A stretch of 64,000 bases of DNA from Flavipsychrobacter sp. (GTDB taxonomy: Bacteria > Bacteroidota > Bacteroidia > Chitinophagales > Chitinophagaceae). The DNA lies in the NCBI GenBank assembly GCA_016787265.1, contig JAEUVF010000019.1, positions 20,655 to 84,654 on the forward strand, written 5' to 3'. The position numbers were made by a program, and so were the translations under genes. Below, piece after piece: positions 59,838 to 64,000 of this stretch (positions are counted from its first letter, which is position 1; every line of letters starts with the position of its first letter). The notes beneath the pieces were generated by a model. The model did not search any database, was not told where the DNA came from, and was given only the letters and a program-made list of their open reading frames with translations.

Positions 59838-59871
59838 TTTGAATTTTGAATTATGAGTTGTGAATTGAGAA
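59837..59871 (+). repeat. Heptamer repeat locus 6 (TTGAATT/ATGAGTT type)
   Basis: Five 7-mers in phase on the plus strand (TTTTGAA, TTTTGAA, TTATGAG, TTGTGAA, TTGAGAA) fill exactly the gap between the yajC start codon and the DUF1573 stop codon. Confidence 0.78.
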
Positions 59872-60345
59872 TTATTTTGCTCCTCCTGCTGCTGGTGCTG
59901 CCGCTACTTCCACCTTGAACTGCAGATGATGATCCATGCTGCCGGTTGTGTTGGCTCTTACATGAATGGATTTGTTATTGGTACCCGGACGTCCTTTGCT
60001 GTCAAAGGATCCCTTTATCACACCTTCCGCGCCTGGCAGGATTGGTTCTTTCGGAGGCTCAGCAGCCGTGCATCCGCAGGCTGGAGATACTGAATAAATT
60101 ACCAGGGGCTTACTGCCGCTGTTCTTGAAGCGAAAAGCAACTTCCACCTGCTGACCTTCAGTTACTTTGCCATAGTCCTTATCCTGGTCCAGCCATTCAA
60201 TGCTGGTGAACTGGGAACTATCAGGCAGGTTGGTGGCTGCTGCTGGCGCCGATACAGGTGCTTCTGTAGCGGTTGCCTCGGATGCCGGGCTGTTTTGGCA
60301 GGCCATTGCTGCCAATGCGAGCATGGATAAAAAGATGAAACGCAT
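59872..60345 (-). CDS. DUF1573 lipoprotein
   Basis: A 157-residue lipoprotein (signal LSMLALAAMAC, lipid cysteine at about 16) with one DUF1573 immunoglobulin-like domain (about 45-150). The domain holds the family's EVAFRFKNSGSKPLVIYSVSPACGCT stretch with its CGC motif and a PGAEGVIKGSFDSKGRPG loop. DUF1573 proteins are abundant in Bacteroidota and are thought to be periplasmic binding or chaperone-like domains; function unproven. It lies 6 bases after nusB and 34 before yajC, so it is part of that operon. Confidence 0.9.
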   Translation of the reverse strand: MRFIFLSMLALAAMACQNSPASEATATEAPVSAPAAATNLPDSSQFTSIEWLDQDKDYGKVTEGQQVEVAFRFKNSGSKPLVIYSVSPACGCTAAEPPKEPILPGAEGVIKGSFDSKGRPGTNNKSIHVRANTTGSMDHHLQFKVEVAAAPAAGGAK

Positions 60346-60351
60346 AGTCTG

Positions 60352-61275
60352 TTATTTTTTGAAGCTTACTTTATGCAATTTATTATCTCTGACCAGATCT
60401 TTATGAATATTGTCAAGGATTCCGTTGACAAACTGTCCGCTTTGTGGCGTACTGTATTCCTTGGCAAGGTCAATGTATTCGTTGATGGTCACTTTCGGCG
60501 GGATGGTTTCAAAATAGAGTAGCTCACATACACCCATTTGCATCAGGATCATATCCAGGGTTGCAATCCGCTCCGGATCCCAGTTCTTCAATTTGGGTTT
60601 GATCATATCCAGGGTGAGATCCCTTTTATCCAATACCGAATTCAGCAGGCTTTTGGCAAAATCCATTTTCTCGGTGCTCACCATCTGCTGAAAATTGAAA
60701 CTGCCGGGTTTGGACAGGTATTGCTGTACCAACTGGTGTACCATCTCACAGTCATCGTCCCAGTTCGTAAAGATTTCCTCCAGGTGATTGGTAAAGTTTT
60801 CTTTACCGATCAGCAGGTTGTTATAAATGAATTCAAGGATGGCTTTCTCTGCTTTGTATTCCCGGCTTTCTGCCTGGATATACTGCTGGTATTCGGGAGT
60901 GCTTACCAATTCTAGATATACCTTACGCACCAATTCCTTGTCGAGGAATCGTTCTACTTTATCATCCTCCATTGCAGCTTTCAGGGATGTGTCTTCCAGC
61001 ATTTTCCAAAGCAGCTGGTTGCCTGCGATCCGGGTATTCACCTCCAGATCGGCTGCACTGGGAAGGTGTTTACTGGCACGATTCCGTGCATCGGTTTCGG
61101 CATAACGGGCCACTTCCGTAATAAAGTGCAGGATATAAGTAAGTAACTGCCTGGTTTGATCGAATTGCTTTTGTAATAATCGAACGGGTTCACCGGGCTT
61201 AGAGGGCTGGGTAAAGGAATCCAACGCGTACAGGGTCTGCATCACTTTTACCCGAATAATTCTTCTGCTGATCAT
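60352..61275 (-). CDS. nusB: Transcription antitermination factor NusB
   Basis: Takes part in rRNA antitermination with NusE (ribosomal protein S10). It is 307 residues long instead of the about 140 of E. coli NusB; the extra part is an N-terminal and middle helical insert usual in Bacteroidota. The N-terminus SRRIIRVKVMQTLYALD and the C-terminal core (RIATLDMILMQMGVCELL, then PPKVTINEYIDLAKEYSTPQ and FVNGILDNIHKD) carry the NusB fold. It heads the operon with DUF1573, yajC and coaE. Confidence 0.93.
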   Translation of the reverse strand: MISRRIIRVKVMQTLYALDSFTQPSKPGEPVRLLQKQFDQTRQLLTYILHFITEVARYAETDARNRASKHLPSAADLEVNTRIAGNQLLWKMLEDTSLKAAMEDDKVERFLDKELVRKVYLELVSTPEYQQYIQAESREYKAEKAILEFIYNNLLIGKENFTNHLEEIFTNWDDDCEMVHQLVQQYLSKPGSFNFQQMVSTEKMDFAKSLLNSVLDKRDLTLDMIKPKLKNWDPERIATLDMILMQMGVCELLYFETIPPKVTINEYIDLAKEYSTPQSGQFVNGILDNIHKDLVRDNKLHKVSFKK

Positions 61276-61300
61276 ACCTCCAAGAGCTTTGTTAAGGCGG

Positions 61301-61308
61301 CAAATCTA
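61301..61308 (-). promoter_or_regulatory. -7 box of the nusB operon
   Basis: The minus strand reads TAGATTTG, an exact match 25 bases before the nusB start codon. Confidence 0.55.
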
Positions 61309-61346
61309 GGTCATTTCAGTTCGCTTACCAAAAGCCAGACACGCAA

Positions 61347-61688
61347 TTAACGAGGTGTTATCGCAACGATGGAAATGATTTCAAGTCCGGTACCCGGATT
61401 GAAACTACTTTTCCTGCCGGTACGGCGGTATTGTACAGAAACGGGCTGGTCATCTTTTTGCAAATCGGGAGGGAGGTTGGGGGCTTCATATGCGTTACCA
61501 TTCTGCATGACAAGTACCCAGGCACTGGCATCACAGGCGGGTCCGCAGGGGTAGCGCCAGGTTTGCACGGTGGCAGGATCGGCTGTCAGAACTGGCGCTT
61601 CCGTATCCGCTTTCTGACAGGAAAACAACAGCAGGCTGTTCACCATAAGCAAGATATAGGAGGATCGAAAGGAACGAATAATTGACAT
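61347..61688 (-). CDS. Small lipoprotein, 113 residues
   Basis: A lipoprotein with signal ILLMVNSLLLFSC (lipid cysteine at about 24) and a mature part of about 90 residues. I do not recognise a domain. It contains two cysteines 4 apart in WRYPCGPACDASAW, probably a disulfide, and beta-strand segments (AWVLVMQNGNAYEA, QPVSVQYRRTG, GLEIISIVAIT). The frame is open 27 codons further up, but the ATG at 61688 gives the signal. It lies between the nusB operon on the same strand and the divergent groES. Confidence 0.78.
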   Translation of the reverse strand: MSIIRSFRSSYILLMVNSLLLFSCQKADTEAPVLTADPATVQTWRYPCGPACDASAWVLVMQNGNAYEAPNLPPDLQKDDQPVSVQYRRTGRKSSFNPGTGLEIISIVAITPR

Positions 61689-61881
61689 AACCTGAAAAAT
61701 TGGCACGGATTGCAGTGCTGTCAGTCCTTTGAACGGCAAAAGATTTAAAAAATTGCGCTCCGGCTGCAAAAATGGCTTTAATTCAGCCGATTGGGCAAGT
61801 TGGCATGTAATTCGTTCCGGTTTGCTCGCCTATGGAGTTTAGGCTCCAAAACAATAACTCACTTAATAAAAACCAAGTAAT

Positions 61882-62163
61882 ATGGCTAAGAAGTTGAACA
61901 TTACTCCTTTGCACGACCGGGTGGTAGTTAAACCCGCCCCTGCTGAAGAGAAGACTGCAGGCGGTATCATCATTCCTGATACGGCAAAAGAAAAGCCCCA
62001 GCGTGGCACCATCGTAGCTGCCGGTAACGGTAAAAAAGATGAGCCGATGACCGTTAAAGTGGGCGATACAGTATTGTATGGTAAATATGCCGGTACCGAA
62101 TTGCAACTCGAAGGCGGCGATTTCCTGATCATGCGGGAAAGTGATATCCTGGCAATTATCTAA
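61882..62163 (+). CDS. groES: Co-chaperonin GroES
   Basis: The 93-residue lid of the GroEL chamber. The mobile loop (about 15-35, PAPAEEKTAGGIIIPDTAKE), the PQRGTIVAAGNGK roof region and the GKYAGTELQLEGGDFLIMRESDILAII end match the family. It is 35 bases before groEL, and both form the classic operon. No CIRCE element was found upstream, so heat-shock control, if any, works another way. The promoter is not obvious; no clear -7 box stands within 60 bases of the ATG. Confidence 0.97.
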   Translation: MAKKLNITPLHDRVVVKPAPAEEKTAGGIIIPDTAKEKPQRGTIVAAGNGKKDEPMTVKVGDTVLYGKYAGTELQLEGGDFLIMRESDILAII

Positions 62164-62198
62164 TTCAATCAATCAACAACTTATTTAAGTCAACTACT

Positions 62199-63836
62199 AT
62201 GGCAAAGCAAATATTCTTCGACCTCGACGCGAGAAACAAAATGAAGAAAGGGGTGGATACCCTCGCCAATGCGGTGAAAGTAACCCTGGGACCTAAAGGT
62301 CGTAACGTGGTAATCGAAAAGAAATTCGGTGCTCCTGCTGTAACCAAAGATGGTGTTACTGTAGCAAAAGAAATTGAACTGGAAGATCCCATCGAGAACA
62401 TGGGTGCCCAGATGGTGAAAGAAGTTGCCAGCAAAACTGCTGATGTTGCTGGTGATGGTACCACTACTGCAACGGTACTGGCCCAGGCAATCATCACTGA
62501 AGGTCTGAAAAACGTAGCAGCAGGTGCCAATCCAATGGACCTGAAGCGCGGTATCGACAAAGCAGTTGAAAAAGTTATCGTGGCCCTGAAAGAGCAGAGC
62601 CAGACTGTTGGAAATGATTCCAAGAAAATCGAAGCGGTTGCTACTATCTCTGCGAACAATGATGCTGAAATCGGTAAGCTGATTGCTGAAGCGATGGCAA
62701 AAGTTGGTAAAGATGGTGTAATCACTGTTGAAGAAGCAAAAGGTACTGACACTACTGTAGAAGTAGTAGAAGGTATGCAGTTCGATCGCGGTTATATCTC
62801 TCCTTATTTCGTTACCAACAGCGAAAAAATGGAAGCTGAACTGCAGAACCCGTATATCCTGATCTACGACAAGAAGATCAGCGCTATGAAAGATATCCTG
62901 CACATCCTGGAGAAAGTAGCACAGGGTGGTCGTCCGCTGGTAATCATCGCGGAAGACCTGGAAGGTGAAGCACTGGCTACCCTCGTAGTAAACAAACTGC
63001 GTGGTACCCTGAAAGTGGCTGCTGTTAAAGCTCCTGGCTTCGGTGACCGTCGTAAGGAAATGCTGCAGGACATCGCGATCCTGACAAAAGGTATCGTGAT
63101 CTCTGAAGAGCAGGGATTCAAACTGGAGAATGCTGACCTCAGCTACCTGGGACAGGCTTCTTCCATCACTATTGACAAAGACAACACTGTTGTTGTTGGT
63201 GGTAAGGGTAAAAAAGAAGATATCAACGCACGTATCAACCAGATCAAGGCGCAGATTGAATCTACTACGTCTGACTATGACCGTGAGAAGCTCCAGGAGC
63301 GCCTGGCTAAGCTGAGCGGTGGTGTAGCTGTACTGAATGTAGGAGCTGCAACTGAAGTAGAAATGAAAGAGAAGAAAGACCGTGTGGATGATGCCCTGCA
63401 TGCAACCCGTGCAGCTGTTGAAGAAGGAATCGTTCCTGGTGGTGGTACTGCCTTCATCCGTGCAATCAGCGCGCTTGATGGATTCCGCAGCAGCAACGAA
63501 GACGAGAAACTGGGTGCCCAGATCGTTCGTCGCGCACTGGAAGCTCCAATCCGCACCATCGTTGAGAATGCCGGACTGGAAGGAAGTGTGATTGTGAACA
63601 AGATCCGCGAAGGAAAAGGTGATTTCGGTTTCAATGCCCGCACTGAAAACTTCGAGAACCTGTTCAAAGCGGGTGTAATCGATCCAACTAAAGTTGGTCG
63701 TGTTGCCCTGGAGCATGCAGCATCTATTGCTGGTATGTTGCTGACCACTGAGTGTGTGATTGCTGATAAGCCTGCTAAAGAAGCAGCGCCTGCACCACAT
63801 GGCCACGGTGGTGGAATGGGTGATATGGGATATTAA
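62199..63836 (+). CDS. groEL: Chaperonin GroEL
   Basis: The 60-kDa chaperonin, 545 residues, forming the double heptamer that folds proteins using ATP. ATP-site blocks VTLGPKGRNVVIEKKFG and VAGDGTTTATVLAQAI and the late GIVPGGGTAFIRAI are intact. The tail is HGHGGGMGDMGY instead of the longer GGM repeats of E. coli. Codon use is strongly biased (CTG, GGT, CGT), as in rpsA, which fits very high expression. A long opposite-strand open frame (62190-63806) is only a shadow of this bias. A strong terminator follows. Confidence 0.98.
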   Translation: MAKQIFFDLDARNKMKKGVDTLANAVKVTLGPKGRNVVIEKKFGAPAVTKDGVTVAKEIELEDPIENMGAQMVKEVASKTADVAGDGTTTATVLAQAIITEGLKNVAAGANPMDLKRGIDKAVEKVIVALKEQSQTVGNDSKKIEAVATISANNDAEIGKLIAEAMAKVGKDGVITVEEAKGTDTTVEVVEGMQFDRGYISPYFVTNSEKMEAELQNPYILIYDKKISAMKDILHILEKVAQGGRPLVIIAEDLEGEALATLVVNKLRGTLKVAAVKAPGFGDRRKEMLQDIAILTKGIVISEEQGFKLENADLSYLGQASSITIDKDNTVVVGGKGKKEDINARINQIKAQIESTTSDYDREKLQERLAKLSGGVAVLNVGAATEVEMKEKKDRVDDALHATRAAVEEGIVPGGGTAFIRAISALDGFRSSNEDEKLGAQIVRRALEAPIRTIVENAGLEGSVIVNKIREGKGDFGFNARTENFENLFKAGVIDPTKVGRVALEHAASIAGMLLTTECVIADKPAKEAAPAPHGHGGGMGDMGY

Positions 63837-63859
63837 TCACCGATCATATTATATAGTCT

Positions 63860-63896
63860 AGAGGCTGTCTCAAAAGAGGCGGCCTCTTTCTTTTTC
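63860..63896 (+). terminator. Rho-independent terminator of groESL
   Basis: Arms 63860-63871 and 63876-63887 pair over 12 bases with two G-U wobbles, an AAAA loop, and a T-rich run to 63895. Confidence 0.9.
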
Positions 63897-64000
63897 AGTA
63901 TAGGGAGCTTTATGGAGGCTGGTATGGGTAATGTTGCTAGTGTACGTTTTGTTTCAAAATTGGAAGGTAAGGAGGTGAGTGTTGCGTTATTGTGTTGCAG

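Noticed and set aside
61770..61881. Search for a CIRCE element before groES
   Set aside because: No TTAGCACTC-N9-GAGTGCTAA or close variant is present; a short TGGAG/CTCCA inverted repeat is too weak to call an operator.
62190..63806. 538-codon open frame on the minus strand opposite groEL
   Set aside because: It mirrors groEL codon by codon and arises from the strong codon bias of a highly expressed gene; the translation is rich in Phe, Ser and His and has no recognisable domain.
63914..64000. Open frame from an ATG at 63914 to the window end
   Set aside because: Only 29 codons are visible, with no recognisable motif or promoter box; it cannot be judged without the sequence beyond the window.
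1..64000. tRNA, rRNA, insertion sequence or prophage
   Set aside because: No cloverleaf, ribosomal sequence, transposase, integrase or phage structural gene was recognised on either strand.

Overview
The window is a 64 kb piece of a Bacteroidota chromosome, most likely Chitinophagaceae or a close relative. The evidence is a fused secDF, two proteins ending in type IX secretion (T9SS) sorting domains, bacillithiol genes (bshB1, ytxJ), many SusC/D-free outer-membrane and lipoprotein genes, and repeated -7 promoter boxes of the Bacteroidota form TANNTTTG, with hardly any Shine-Dalgarno sequences. Family and genus are inference only. No rRNA, tRNA, CRISPR array, insertion sequence, prophage or replication origin was seen. 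Coding density and style are even throughout, so this looks like core chromosome rather than an island.

Layout. 1-6.3 kb: methionine aminopeptidase, a small unknown protein, a YhiN-type flavoprotein, ribosomal protein S1, then a 660 bp gap with no convincing gene and an orphan LuxR-type response regulator. 6.4-11.8 kb: a 1305-residue T9SS cargo with six tandem repeats, a lipoprotein whose start codon lies in a hairpin, and a bacilliredoxin YtxJ behind a 37-residue lipoprotein. 11.9-23.6 kb: DnaQ-like exonuclease, dolichol-phosphate-mannose-like glycosyltransferase, EamA permease, S9 peptidase, SixA-like phosphatase, 2-oxo-acid dehydrogenase E2, cinA, PBP4, thioesterase, DoxX. 23.7-30.9 kb: a plus-strand run of giant TPR protein, outer-membrane barrel, HU-CCDC81-like membrane protein and methyltransferase, then a glutaminyl cyclase. 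31-40.9 kb: M43 metalloprotease (T9SS cargo), lipoamide dehydrogenase, DEAD-box helicase, bshB1, fatty-acid desaturase, the agmatine-to-putrescine pair aguB-aguA, a fasciclin protein and a thiopurine-methyltransferase-like enzyme. 41-48.7 kb: acyl-CoA dehydrogenase, YggS, glnS, M20 amidohydrolase, a B12-domain-less methylmalonyl-CoA mutase chain with a membrane protein, and an IscA/HesB protein. 48.7-61.7 kb: a secreted TPR/barrel plus coiled-coil pair, secDF, a DUF4397-like lipoprotein, aspartate aminotransferase, a TIG/NHL lipoprotein, the nusB-DUF1573-yajC-coaE cluster and a small lipoprotein. 61.9-63.9 kb: groES-groEL.

The genes are mostly housekeeping plus cell-envelope functions. YajC and SecDF both serve the Sec translocon, E2 and E3 belong to the same class of dehydrogenase complex, BshB1 makes and YtxJ uses bacillithiol, and AguA/AguB form one putrescine route.

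The most interesting non-genic signal is a family of degenerate 7-bp tandem repeats (GTGAGAC, GTGAAAG and ATGAATT types) at six intergenic places, twice supplying the stop codon of the preceding gene. Other points are a 22-bp perfect palindrome between divergent promoters at 48.3 kb, promoters so close to start codons that the mRNAs should be leaderless, and three convergent gene pairs whose stop codons share one palindromic 4-mer. The least understood protein system is the secreted pair at 48.7-51.9 kb.
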